DNA of 64,000 nucleotides from Undaria pinnatifida (lineage: Eukaryota; Sar; Phaeophyceae; Laminariales; Alariaceae). The stretch is taken from contig JABAKD010000029.1 in NCBI GenBank assembly GCA_012845835.1, positions 7,800,548 to 7,864,547 of the forward strand, read 5' to 3'. The notes under the pieces were generated by a model that saw only the letters and a list, made by a program, of their open reading frames with translations, had not been told where the DNA came from and made no database searches. The position numbers and the translations under genes are program-made. Positions 44,499 through 54,070 of the stretch are shown piece after piece. The first letter of the stretch is position 1; each line of letters starts with the position of its first letter.

Positions 44499-45761
44499 CT
44501 ACAGCTCGTCGTCGTTTGTATTGACGTCCATCGCTCCTTCGTTCTCCTCCTCTTCCTTCTCCCCCTCCTCCCGCACCATCGGCATAGGCATCGGCACACG
44601 TGGTGGCGCGGGAGGCAGCTGCTGATCGGCGGTGTCGCCGTTCGGCGCGGGAGACGGCCGGAACTTCTTCCGAACCGGGCGATGGGCGGAATCTGTTCTT
44701 TGGGAGCTGCTACTGCTGGTGTTGTTTCTGCTGCTGCCCCCTTGGTCACTTTCGCTATCACTGTCGTCGCTACCGCTGCACTCGTCGTCAGCGTCATCCC
44801 CCGGGTCCCGGTAGCGTTTGGCGCTACTGCTGTGTGAGGGCGACGGCAGCGACAAAGACGACTGGCGCTTGCTGCAGCTTTCGTTCTTGCTATCGCAGCG
44901 GCCACCATTACCAGTACCAGCACCACCAGCACATCTGCCATCACCACCACTACAAACGCCAGCACCACCACAAACAGCACCACCACCACCGCCGCCGCCA
45001 CAGACGCCACCCCCTCTGCTACCACGACCGACGGCGTTGTCGCCACCGCTGTCGCTTCTTTCACCACTGCAATGATTTTGGTTGAATTTGTCTCCGGCAA
45101 TTGTCTCCATTAACTTAGGCGCTGTCGCAACGAGCGGAACCGAGCCAGCACTGACGCTGCCACCTCCGCTACTACCGCCGCCGGCGTAAATTCTACCGCC
45201 GCCGCCGTCTCTTCCCCCACCACCGCCGTCACCGCCCTTGCCAACAACCTCACAACAGCTGCTGCTGCCATCGCTGTTCTCGTCTGCACTACCATCTATC
45301 GCAGCTAGCCACAACTGCGCGAAAGTTGCGGCTGAAGGGGACTGAACGGAGCAGCAGCTGTCACGACGACCACCACCACCAATACCGCCGTCGCCGCCGT
45401 CAACTCTTACGCCACCATCGCCATCGCCGTCATCATCGCCGTCGCCACCATCGCTGCCACTGCTGCTAAGTTCCCAGAAGCTGCTGCTGCTGTTGGTTCC
45501 GTCTTGGGCAACGCTACCACTGCTACTACCGCCAATGTCGAGGGGGTGCCTCGAAGGTGGAGCGAAGTTCGGGTCGGGGTACTCCAACCGGTGTCGGACC
45601 GTCTCCAAAGCTGAGGAAAAGTACATGTTAGGGCCTAGCTTCACAGGCATCTCGATGGGGCAAGTTGTTGTCGACATCGGCGCCGGAGCATCGCTCCGAG
45701 GCGCAGAGGAGGCCTGCTGGGACGACGAAAAAAGGGAGGGAGGGGCGCGAGGGCGGGGCAC
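44499..45761 (-). CDS. Acidic, Ser/Gly-rich protein, probably nuclear; unknown function
   Basis: The longest balanced frame in the window, about 390-420 codons without introns. The first ATG in frame is at 45,677 (MSTTTCPIEMPVKLG); the frame is open further upstream from a GTG. Order: a conserved block NMYFSSALETVRHRLEYPD then FAPPSRHPLDIGG, a long Ser/Gly/Asp-rich disordered middle, and a C-terminal part with KRYRDPGDDADD, an acidic SGSDDSDSESDQ, a basic cluster RPVRKKFRP and a Glu-rich end. Acidic plus basic-cluster layout suggests a nuclear protein, but no domain is recognised. Fragments of the conserved block recur at 19.8-20.4 and 23.9-24.8 kb. The opposite strand is also open in part because of trinucleotide bias. 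Confidence 0.5.
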   Translation of the reverse strand: MPRPRAPPSLFSSSQQASSAPRSDAPAPMSTTTCPIEMPVKLGPNMYFSSALETVRHRLEYPDPNFAPPSRHPLDIGGSSSGSVAQDGTNSSSSFWELSSSGSDGGDGDDDGDGDGGVRVDGGDGGIGGGGRRDSCCSVQSPSAATFAQLWLAAIDGSADENSDGSSSCCEVVGKGGDGGGGGRDGGGGRIYAGGGSSGGGSVSAGSVPLVATAPKLMETIAGDKFNQNHCSGERSDSGGDNAVGRGSRGGGVCGGGGGGGAVCGGAGVCSGGDGRCAGGAGTGNGGRCDSKNESCSKRQSSLSLPSPSHSSSAKRYRDPGDDADDECSGSDDSDSESDQGGSSRNNTSSSSSQRTDSAHRPVRKKFRPSPAPNGDTADQQLPPAPPRVPMPMPMVREEGEKEEEENEGAMDVNTNDDEL

Positions 45762-45779
45762 GAGGAAATAACTAGCGTT

Positions 45780-46500
45780 GAGAAGAGCAGATTCAAGAGC
45801 GGTAGAGCAGCAGCGGCAGCAGCAGCAGCAGATACATGCTACCCGACCAATCCCTGCTCATAAAAACATCACCCGCCAGAAGGCTTTCAAGTATTCTTTC
45901 TCGAAACCAACATGTAGATTAAAAACACTATTCACCATAAAGCATGCAAGTGTTCGTCCTCTAAACCAACATGAGGCACCTATGTGTATCTATGCATACA
46001 ATAAGTTTGTCTAGATCGTCGCCGAGCAAAACAAGTCTTGCAAATAAACCTGGAAAGGAAAAGCGACGACGCTCCTCGACGCTCCTCCAGAACAAGACAT
46101 TTCCACGGTAGAAGTGTCCGAAAACACGGAAAACTTGGTACCAACACACATCTCCATGCACAAATGACAAATGCAAATTTCGCTTCCGCGCACTAATGAG
46201 GGCATGCCGCTCTGTAAATTTACATTTCAAAGCCAAAACCAACCAGCCAGCAAACCCGTGCCGAGTCTGGACCCCAGCCCCTCTCCCTCCCGCCCGCCCC
46301 CGAGGCCGACCTCCCCAAGCTTGGTGCCCAAAACCAAAACCGCGTTAAGATTTGGCGTTAAGGTTTAGTGAATATGTGGGAGAGTACGAACGAAGACAGG
46401 ACACTGTGTTCCTTAGTCCAACGGAGAACCGCCTGGTCGACCCCCAATACTACTAGCCTCTACTGTAGCTGTCAGCGCGAACTGGCTCTAACTCTTGCGG
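45780..46500. other. No gene recognised upstream of the 45-kb gene
   Basis: This would hold the promoter of the minus-strand 45-kb gene and the region 3' of exon A of the right ASH-gene copy. A minus-strand frame of 93 codons at 45,961-46,242 could be a further exon of the ASH gene, but no splice sites or second copy support it. Confidence 0.35.
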
Positions 46501-46521
46501 CGGAATTATCAGACGAATCAC

Positions 46522-46659
46522 CTGGTTTACGAGCATTGCGACGGGCAACATCGTCGTGTAGTCCGCGTCCTCGTCAATAAAAAGCATAAAAAAATCGTGC
46601 ACCCCCTCCTCGATCGCCGCCACCTTAAACGGAAAGGCAATGCTCGAGTTGGCGCCCAC
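46522..46659 (-). CDS. ASH-domain protein, right copy, exon A
   Basis: This 46-codon exon lies between the acceptor GGCTACATACAG and the donor GTGATT, from VGANSSIAFPF to MLVNQ. About 72% identical to the left copy; EEGV, LFIDED, DYTT and LPVAMLVNQ are unchanged. It supplies the last strands of the second ASH-like domain. Exon B joins to it in phase 0 (DTVM-VGANS). Reading through the donor gives about 22 more codons to a stop, so an unspliced short end is possible. Confidence 0.78.
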
Positions 46660-46681
46660 CTGTATGTAGCCAACCGTTACC

Positions 46682-46945
46682 ATGAAAGGGGGGGGAGAGG
46701 GAGGGGGAAGGGGGGAGGGGAGGGATGGAGGGAGAGGGGGGGGGGGGAAGAAGGGATGGAGGAGAGAGGGGTCGGGTAGGAGAGAGTGGCGGGGGGGGTG
46801 GGGGAGGGGGAGAAGGAGGAGGGAGGAGAGGGGTATGGAACGAGAGGGGGGGTTAGGAGAGCGGAGGGCAGAAACGGGGGGGGGGGGGGAAGGCGGCGGG
46901 GGGGAGGGCGGAGGGAGGAGAGAGGCGAGCGGGGAGGGAGGAGAG
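46682..46945. repeat. GGGAGGAGG purine-rich tract
   Basis: About 260 bp of G with scattered A and T on the plus strand, in the intron between exons B and A. The Pro/Ser-rich frame on the minus strand is a by-product. Confidence 0.85.
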
Positions 46946-47140
46946 TGTATTCCAGTGGCCGTTTCCAGAAGGAGCAATAAAACAGACGTTTCGTATGACG
47001 ATGCTCGTAACTGATATCGTATGATATCTGGCACAACAGAGCAGAACCAATCGGCGTATTTTGGCTGGCCCCTCAACAGAAATCGCACACTAATTTCATT
47101 CATACTGAGAATTGAGATGTCTAATATATGTAATATAGCA

Positions 47141-47425
47141 CGCGGTCGCCCCGGTGGTCTAGTGGTCAACCTCGAACACTACTAAGTTTCGAGTCAAGGG
47201 TTTAATTCTCGGTGTGAAGATTTTTATTTCTGGATTCGCCAACTGCCGAGAGCGTGTTATGGCGTGGTAAATCACAATTCCACGCGAGACGACGAGGGAA
47301 GAAAGTGCCGTACGCTTCTCGCGCTAAATGTGAAGGCTCGTACCGTAGTGGGGAGGGGGGGGAAGAGCCTGCTTAGTGACCCCGGATCCGAGTCACGTCT
47401 AGGGAGGGAGAAGGAGAAAGAAAAG
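47141..47425 (+). mobile_element. tRNA-derived SINE, second copy
   Basis: The head holds box A GGTGGTCTAGTGG (47,153-47,165) and a box-B-like GGGTTTAATTCTC (47,198-47,210). The body follows the copy at 8,985-9,298 through ACGAGGGAAGAAAGTG, CTTCTCGCGCTAAATGTG and GTAGTGGGGAGG. It is in the opposite orientation to that copy relative to the host gene and in a different intron, so the insertions are independent. Confidence 0.75.
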
Positions 47426-47727
47426 TGCGAAGACAATAAATTGGATGAACAAAGCAAAAAAGTAAAGATAACTCGAACAACATATGCGTGATTGATATCC
47501 GGGTTAGTACTGCACCGTATCGCACGGCAAGCAAACGCGATATCAATACAGGACCAAACCAATACCCACCTAACCCGCTAGTATTGTCGCGAAACCAACA
47601 CAAAAATAGGCCTCATAACCTCGAAAACAATATATATATATCCCTACACAGACAAGCAACCAACAACAAAACCAGTCGCACAACTCAAACAGGAAAATTA
47701 GGGTCTGCCGGCGGTGTACCAACTTAC

Positions 47728-47803
47728 CATGACAGTGTCCGCGATAGCAGCAACGCGTAGCCCCGACACGGAACCCCTCCTGAGCCCCACTACCACCTGG
47801 AAT
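47728..47803 (-). CDS. ASH-domain protein, right copy, exon B
   Basis: 76 nt between CGCGCAG and GTAAGT, reading I-FQVVVGLRRGSVSGLRVA and ending AIADTVM. The first base completes the codon opened at the end of exon C. Same length and phases as 1,138-1,213. Middle strands of the second ASH-like domain. Confidence 0.78.
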
Positions 47804-47915
47804 CTGCGCGGAGGGGTCAGATGCGGGACCCGTGTTGGGGGGGGGGGGAGCGGGGACGAGTGGTTTCCACTGCACTGTGTTCTGCGAGGTAGCGTTGTTC
47901 GTGGCGGTCATCTAT

Positions 47916-48335
47916 TCATCGTTTCATTAGCTTCGTTTCTGTGCCAGCTACACTTCGTTCGCAAAGCTTTTGAATTTCGTTTGTAGTAACTAATAGGGTT
48001 TGTGTGCGGTAGGCGTGTGTCCTGTTTGTTTCCGAGGTCCGACAACGAAGCAGAAGACAATATGCTCCTGCTAGCGAGTCGTCATCCCACGCTATCGTAG
48101 GGGTGTCGCAGATTCTAAGAATTTTCTGAGATCCTACATTGAGGAGCTCGCTCAATCTCTTACCAGTTACCCGAAACATGACTTCGAAGTAATTCGTTTG
48201 GACAACCCGACCAATTAGCCTATGCGCTATCAATAGTCCCAACACAAATATGCTCGTAACATCATCATACCAACCGACAGTTGCACACATGAGGAGCTCC
48301 ATTGGGTAAGAGGCGTTTAGCCTCAGAAAGGGCAA
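47916..48335 (-). other. Unassigned 139-codon frame in an intron
   Basis: The minus-strand frame lies between exons C and B. It contains SYPMELLMCATVGWYDDVTS and KRLSELLNVGSQKILRICDT. Composition is protein-like and not repetitive. No partner exists in the left copy and no domain is recognised; it may belong to an unknown insertion. Confidence 0.25.
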
Positions 48336-48442
48336 CCCCTACCGTTACCACCGCGGGGTGACGCTAGCACTAGATAGCCGCGAGGCGCGACGACCGGGCC
48401 TTCAACATTTCATTCTATTTTATACTCGTATTCTGTACTCAC

Positions 48443-48924
48443 ATTTTTTCGCTGTCACTGCCGTTGACCACACGGCAGACCGCGTCGACCCACTGGTTCA
48501 ACCCAACGTCGTTGAACATTAGAGGTTGCCCTTGGCCACCCCCAACCCCACCCCAGCGGCCCCCACCGCCGCCCCCACTCCCTCTCTCACCCCCCCCCGC
48601 TCCCCCTCCACTATCCCTTCCCCTTCCTCGATCTTCCCCGCCACCTCCACCCCTTTCCTCGTCCCTTCCCCCACCCCGCTCCGGTTCAATGCGTTTCCGT
48701 CGTAATAAGCTCCAAGCAGAGAAGCTCCACCTGTGTCGGGGGGAGAGCGACGGGGGCGGGTGGGTAGGGGGGGGCGGGGCCGTGGTGCCGCTCACAGCCA
48801 CCGCGACCGAACCGTCGCAGCCGTCGACGGAAAGAATTACGCAAGCAATGTGCCGGGATGCGGCCGTCGATGCTGTGACAGGGTGGTAGGCCACCCAAAC
48901 GCCCCCGACCTGTCCCCTCTTAAC
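48443..48924 (-). CDS. ASH-domain protein, right copy, exon C
   Basis: 482 nt from the acceptor GCTTTTGCAG to the donor GTGAGT. It starts VKRGQVGGVWVAYHP, runs through VILSVDGCDGSVAVAVSGTT, which closes the first ASH domain, then a Pro-rich piece, RHRWSFSAWSLLRRKRIEPE, a Gly/Arg-rich stretch, and PLMFNDVGLNQWVDAVCRVV, which opens the second domain. Length is 3n+2, as in the left copy. The low-complexity part is longer here by 33 nt, in frame. Confidence 0.78.
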
Positions 48925-49119
48925 CTGCAAAAGCGGTCGTAGTCGGTGGTCGGTGGGGTAAGGAGGAGGGGCAGCAGCAGCGAGGGAGGACGGGGGGGGG
49001 GTCAGGCTGCGTTTGCAGCGAATAACGTGAGGGACGGAGGGCCGCGTGACCCATCTTTTGCTGCCACCCTTACCCCTTTTTCCCACCAAACATGCCCATC
49101 GATAAAAACATGCCGTTTC

Positions 49120-49990
49120 ACTTCAAAATATTGCTCCCCGAAAATGTTCTAGTTCAACCCCAACTAGCTTCGTCCCCAAAACGCCAATACGCCGGTGCAG
49201 TACCGCAAAAAATGTCCTATTCAAGGTTTGTCGACTCATCCAACGGTAAGAGATGCTCGTTTTGGGCCAAACTTTTCTGATCGGTTGAGCTCCTCGAGTG
49301 AGAAACTACTGTTAGTCTTGACGCTTTTTCGAGTAAATTTCGACGTGTCATGTTTCGGGTGAGATCGTTCGGCTAGTTCCTCATGTTAGGACCTCAGAAA
49401 ATTCTTTAAATCTGCTTCACCCCCTACCTACCGTGGGATGACTCTCAAGCGTCCGATTGCCTTGTCCTACTCAATTTTTCATTAGTTCTGTCCCCTCAAG
49501 AAGCGGGTGCAGAACCCCCAAAAATGTCCCACTCAAAATCTCATAGGTTTGTCCCCACAAAACCGAGTGCAGAGTAAACGCAAAAACGATCCGAGCCTAC
49601 GCCCAAGTGGTTTGGTCTCCGAACCGCCGGCGCAGTAGTGCAAGTAAAGCACACGTTACCGCTCTAACTCTGAGTATGTTCGTCCACAAAAACTCGGGGG
49701 CAAGAAAGTACAGCAAAAAAAAAGACCTACTTTGATTACAAGTACTACAGTACAGTAGTTTCCCCCTACAAAACAGGCTGCAGCGCTGCAAAACTAATCC
49801 CACCTCTTGTGACTCAAATTCCAGGTAGTTTCGTCCCCAAACAGCCAGTTCAGATCTGCAAAACATCGGTATCCAACCGCAAGTAATCTCCCCCAAAAAA
49901 ATGCGGATGCAGCGCTGCGTAATGTTTCTTTCTTTACGAACTCCTAGGAGTTTCGTCCTTCAAAAGGTGGGTGTAGCTATACGTTAGCAG
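49120..49990. repeat. Degenerate 60-90 bp satellite, right copy
   Basis: About ten diverged units with GTTTCGTCCCC, AAACGCGGGTGCAG and TGCAAAA-type motifs in an intron between exons D and C. Same family and position as 2,400-3,190. Confidence 0.65.
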
Positions 49991-50039
49991 TAGTTTGCCG
50001 ATGAGTACAAAGCACGAGCGGTATTTTGAGCGCTTGCAT

Positions 50040-50260
50040 CGACGAAGCTACTTGGAGTTAAAAACTAATTCGTGTTGACGTGGTGCACCCGTGTTTTGGG
50101 GTCGGAACCACTTGGAACTAGAGTAGGATATATGTTTTTGTGCTGCCTGCAACCGACGTTTTGAGGACGAAACAACTTGGAGTTGGAGAAGAATGCGAGT
50201 CGCGGTGCTGCACCCGGGTTTCAGGACAGAAACCGCTTGGAATCAGGCTCGCATGTTTTT
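50040..50260. repeat. Opposed satellite units, right copy
   Basis: Three units in the reverse orientation (GTGCACCCGTGTTTTGGGG, then CACTTGGAACTAGAGTAGG). With 49,120-49,990 they can form a long imperfect hairpin. Confidence 0.6.
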
Positions 50261-50261
50261 C

Positions 50262-50350
50262 AGCGGTGTACCGACCCGATCCGACCCGACCCGGCCTGAT
50301 CCGAGTAGACCGGAACCAAACCGAACCGAGCCAAACCGAAACCGGGTCGT
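50262..50350. repeat. CCGACCCGA short array
   Basis: Units of CCGATCCGACCCGACCCGG and CCGAACCGAGCC. Related in motif to the larger array at 55,930-56,830. Confidence 0.7.
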
Positions 50351-50450
50351 GGTCTAATTAGATCTTCAGCACCGAACCACACCGAATAAGGGGACCAATC
50401 CATGAGAAATAATCGTATGATATCGTGGTGCGGTTCGGAACCATGAAAAG

Positions 50451-51542
50451 TAGGGCTGTGTATCGGTACCGAGATTTTTCGACATATCGTCGGACGATCC
50501 GATACACATTTTATATCAGGAAGTCGAGCCGATTTGTTTGCCGATGTTGTAGCGTAGGCCTTTTTTTTCGGAGTGGGAACGCACACATAGCAGGGAAATA
50601 GGGGATATACATCTCGTTCCAACGAGCTACATCACACACAACGTCTTGCAAAAGCAGTAGTACTAGCAGACAACAAGCACACGCACGTCAGCAGCACACA
50701 ATGAGCGCCGAGGGATCAGCGGACCAGCATGGAGCTGCCTCTGTGTCGGGGAATGAACGCGACACACCAGCACCCAATCAAGCGCTTGCCAAAAAAACGG
50801 AAAGATAGAGAGGGTCAAGACCGCGCTGAGAGGGCAGACATCCTCCACTTAGTTTTGAAGGAACGCAGTGTAATGTTAAAAAGTTAGCTCAAAAGCAGCA
50901 CCTGCTACATATTGTCAAGCGGCAAAGCGACGGTGTTTGTAGGCGTTTCTCTTTGCTCTTACTTCTGAGCTACTTGTTTTGCTGTTTTTGTCTAAATCGG
51001 TTCAGTTTGTCGGGCAGCAAACTTGGTAGGGTGCAATTAAAGTACTTACTTGCATGTTGGTTGCCACTTGCGGGCTATGCGGCTATGATGATCCTTTTTT
51101 TCGTCATCTTCATCGTTTTTAGAGCATTTAGCAGGCCGTACGTTGTAGTATCTGTGCTGGTCACTGCTCGATTCCATTTATCAAGAGTTTTTCTGCATGG
51201 AAATGACAAGTAAGAAAATAAAATAAAACGTGTTTTTGGAAGTTTTAGATCAGTTTTGCTGGCTGAACAAGACCAATTTTGATAGCACATTTGGGACCAA
51301 TTTTGATGGAAAATGAAGCGAAAGGGCTCAATTTCTCTGCCTCCGGCGGCGCCTCCAGCGGGTCCCCTCGCCAGCCGGGGGGGGGCGTTTGGGCTCGCAT
51401 AGCGAACTTCCGCGCCTTCGCGCGTAAGCTCCGCTTTGCTCGCCGGCTCGCTTCGCCGATATATATATAAAAAATATCGATATCTCGGTTGCACCGATCT
51501 ACGATATATATAGTATCGTTAAATGCTACCGATACACAGCTG
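50451..51542 (+). mobile_element. hAT-like DNA transposon remnant
   Basis: The left end TAGGGCTGTGTATCGGTACC and the right end share a 14-bp terminal inverted repeat, GCTGTGTATCGGTA (50,455-50,468 and complement at 51,527-51,540). A TAGGGCTGTG or CAGGGCTGTG start is usual for hAT elements. An ATG at 50,701 opens MSAEGSADQHGAASVSGNE, and further on another frame has QCNVKKLAQKQHLLHIVKR, reminiscent of the BED zinc finger at the start of hAT transposases. The body is only 1.1 kb, so most of the transposase is missing. The 8-bp target duplication expected for hAT is not evident. It is private to the right gene copy. Confidence 0.55.
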
Positions 51543-51890
51543 TACACCTTCGGCCTCTTGTGGTCCAACACAGTTTTGCACGGCGATACCGAATCAAACA
51601 AGTGCCACGCCATGCAAGGTTCATACGAACTACAGTAGTTATGATGGCGCTGGAAACTATGTTTTTTTCACCACTATACTGCTGCAGGTTACGGTACATG
51701 TTTGAATTTTACCAGGTATTGGTAAACTTTAGTACCAGATAACAATTTCCGTACGAGTATAAGTATACGTACTTTCTTCCACATGCGTGCTCTCATGAAA
51801 TCGACCTCCACTGCAGAGGTGCATCTAATATGTACAACAAATCTGATAATTGTTTTCGTTTTCTACTTTCCCCCACAATGGTCAGCTCAC

Positions 51891-52034
51891 ACTTAGGAAT
51901 TGCTCCGTTTCGCGAATTGAGAACGCGCTGTGCCCCTCCAGGCTGATCCGAACTTGCAGGTCGGCCCTGGAGGTGTTGGCCAAGGGAATGCATCCTGATG
52001 TTGTCGACCCGACCTTGTCCGCGGTCATCTCGAG
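51891..52034 (-). CDS. ASH-domain protein, right copy, exon D
   Basis: 48 codons from LEMTADKVGSTTSG to RETEQFLS, phase 0 at both ends, donor GTGAGC. Core IPLANTSRADLQVRISLEGH is the best-preserved stretch between copies. It opens the first ASH domain, which exon C closes (FLS-VKRGQVGGVWV). Confidence 0.8.
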
Positions 52035-52044
52035 CTTTTCAGTC

Positions 52045-52820
52045 GTCGTTGTGACGATGGTAGTGATGATGACGATACATGTCGCGAGTGCGTAAGAGGG
52101 CGTGAGGGGGTAAGGGAGGCCGACAGGAGGGGGGAGGACGGGGCGGGGGCGGGGTTTATTTGGTTAGCACGTAGCACCGGCCGCAGTTATTCGATACTTA
52201 AAGGCCTCCCAGCGTCCCCAGTAATCATTTTCGACACTTGAAACACGAATCAATATCGATTCCACTCAGCGCTCTAGCTAGATCCGTTCGGTATTCTGCG
52301 AAAAATTATAAAAAATACGTCACTACTGTATGCATACGAAGTGTCCGGAAAAACGACAAACTCCGCTCCATCGCTCGGTTAGTGCAGTAAATAGTGGCTA
52401 TCTGAGTTGTTTTTCTACATAGCAAGCCACTACCGCGCGACCCAAACTGGATTGCAGACAGGATGCACTGCCGAATCTCTCATAAGAGTCCCACAACAAA
52501 ACCAACCTATGTCGTACAAAATACGGGGAGATATGAAATTCGGCAGCTGCCGTGCTGAAGCTCGTGTAGGAAACACCTTTTCTCAAATAGTGTTTTTAAC
52601 CTAAAGTCGATGTATCGGTTTCTCACTGGCTGCTCTGTGATGCAATGCACCTTTTTCTTTTTCGTAGCTAGACAAGCACAGAGTTACCGAGGGCTTCTCC
52701 CGGTAAGTGCGACAGTTGTTGTTTTTTGCCGAACATCAGGTCAGGCTGAAACGTACCGTATAATTTTTTCGCTTGAACCGGATACAATTCAACTTGGTAT
52801 AATGTAAAGCGGAGACAACG
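52045..52820. other. Intron, no gene recognised
   Basis: Short frames only, between exons E and D. The left copy's matching intron is longer and carries the donor-like minisatellite. Confidence 0.45.
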
Positions 52821-52895
52821 AAGCTACTGCCGTAGCGTATCGAATGCAACTGAAAGCGGGAAATCACCGAATGCAGCTTTGGAGCGGAAACTTAC

Positions 52896-53060
52896 CGAAG
52901 AACGCTCTGGTCGGAAAATGGACGACCCCGACCCGTGGCCGCGAAGGAGGTCGGTCATGGACGGCCGACTGGCCGTGGCCTGCAGCATGAGACCGGTGTT
53001 ATCGAGGCACACCTGCACAATCCCGTCCTCTCCAAGGCCAAGGTCGTCCATGTCGATGAT
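52896..53060 (-). CDS. ASH-domain protein, right copy, exon E
   Basis: 55 codons from IIDMDDLGLGEDGIVQVC to FRPERSS, phase 0 at both ends, acceptor CCTCCGTCAG, donor GTAAGT. The middle piece LDNTGLMLQATA is absent from the left copy, an in-frame difference of eleven codons. Polar linker preceding the first ASH domain. Confidence 0.75.
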
Positions 53061-53420
53061 CTGACGGAGGCGGCCAGAGAAGGGGGGGGTGTAAACGTGC
53101 ATGGCCAGGCTTAGGGTTCACTAAGTCTGGAGGGCAGTAAGGGTAATGCTCCCAGGTTTTTGTTGCTAAACAAAACAATAACAACGAAAGAGCGGGCGCA
53201 GTTTGCTCCTGCTGCTTGTTGTAAAACCGTCATCAATAATGGCTGAGCTATCAACATGTTTTTCAGCAAAAAAAAAAAAAAATCAATAGAAAAACGTGGG
53301 GTGAAACAGAGCGAACGGAGGCGCTGCAATCTACAATGCATATGATGCTAATAAACTGTCATAACCCTGATCCACCCCACCCCGGCTTTCATTTTACAGT
53401 CTCGACACATTTACATTTTT

Positions 53421-53477
53421 ATCTGGGCGATGAGGTAGGAAAGCGACGAGCAACGCTCACGCACAAATCATCGTCAG
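53421..53477 (-). CDS. Possible small exon F, right copy
   Basis: TDDDLCVSVARRFPTSSPR on the minus strand, partner of 6,394-6,459. No firm splice sites. Confidence 0.3.
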
Positions 53478-54070
53478 TTTTGTTTTTTTCCATCACCAGC
53501 TGGTATCCCTTTTGCGCTCCATTCCCACGTACTGCAGCTATTCGGAGCCTTTTATTCCGGGCGGCACTCAACAAGCCGTCGTATCGGAAGACGTCGGCCC
53601 CCCCCGGATACCTTGTTTTTTAATCCGCACAGTTGTCGGCGTTCGAAGGCGACGCTAGATGGTAACAAAAATAGCACAAGCAAAACTGATGGAAGCGCGT
53701 CTAGGGATTCGGTTGTAAAAGTCGACGAAAGTGGCCTCATACAAATACGCTCTTCGCTCCCCCCTTCCCCCCCTCTCCCTCCTTTTCTCCCCTGCCTCCA
53801 TTATCTCCGTCCCAGCCCCGCCCCCAAACGCTTGTGTCCTTCCCTCTTCAACCCTCCCCCCCCCCCCATCCAACCCGACCAAAATCATCACCACATCCGC
53901 ACCAGTGCTTCTTCTGGAAACAGAGGAATACGAAACAATGTGTCGTCGATCACTCCGTCGAAACGATGAACAGCATCCACAGCATTGGCCAAAAAACGCA
54001 TCCAAACTCCACCACGGGAACCCACCAACCCACCCACCCACCCACCCACCCACCCCACAAGAATTATCAC

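Noticed and set aside
44175-44837. Plus-strand frame of 220 codons opposite the 45-kb gene
   Set aside because: Its second half is the complement of the Ser/Gly-rich gene and the first half lacks protein features; the minus strand has the conserved block.
46682-47014. Gly/Arg-rich and Pro-rich proteins in the right gene copy
   Set aside because: A G-rich intron tract; the matching intron of the left copy has no such frame.
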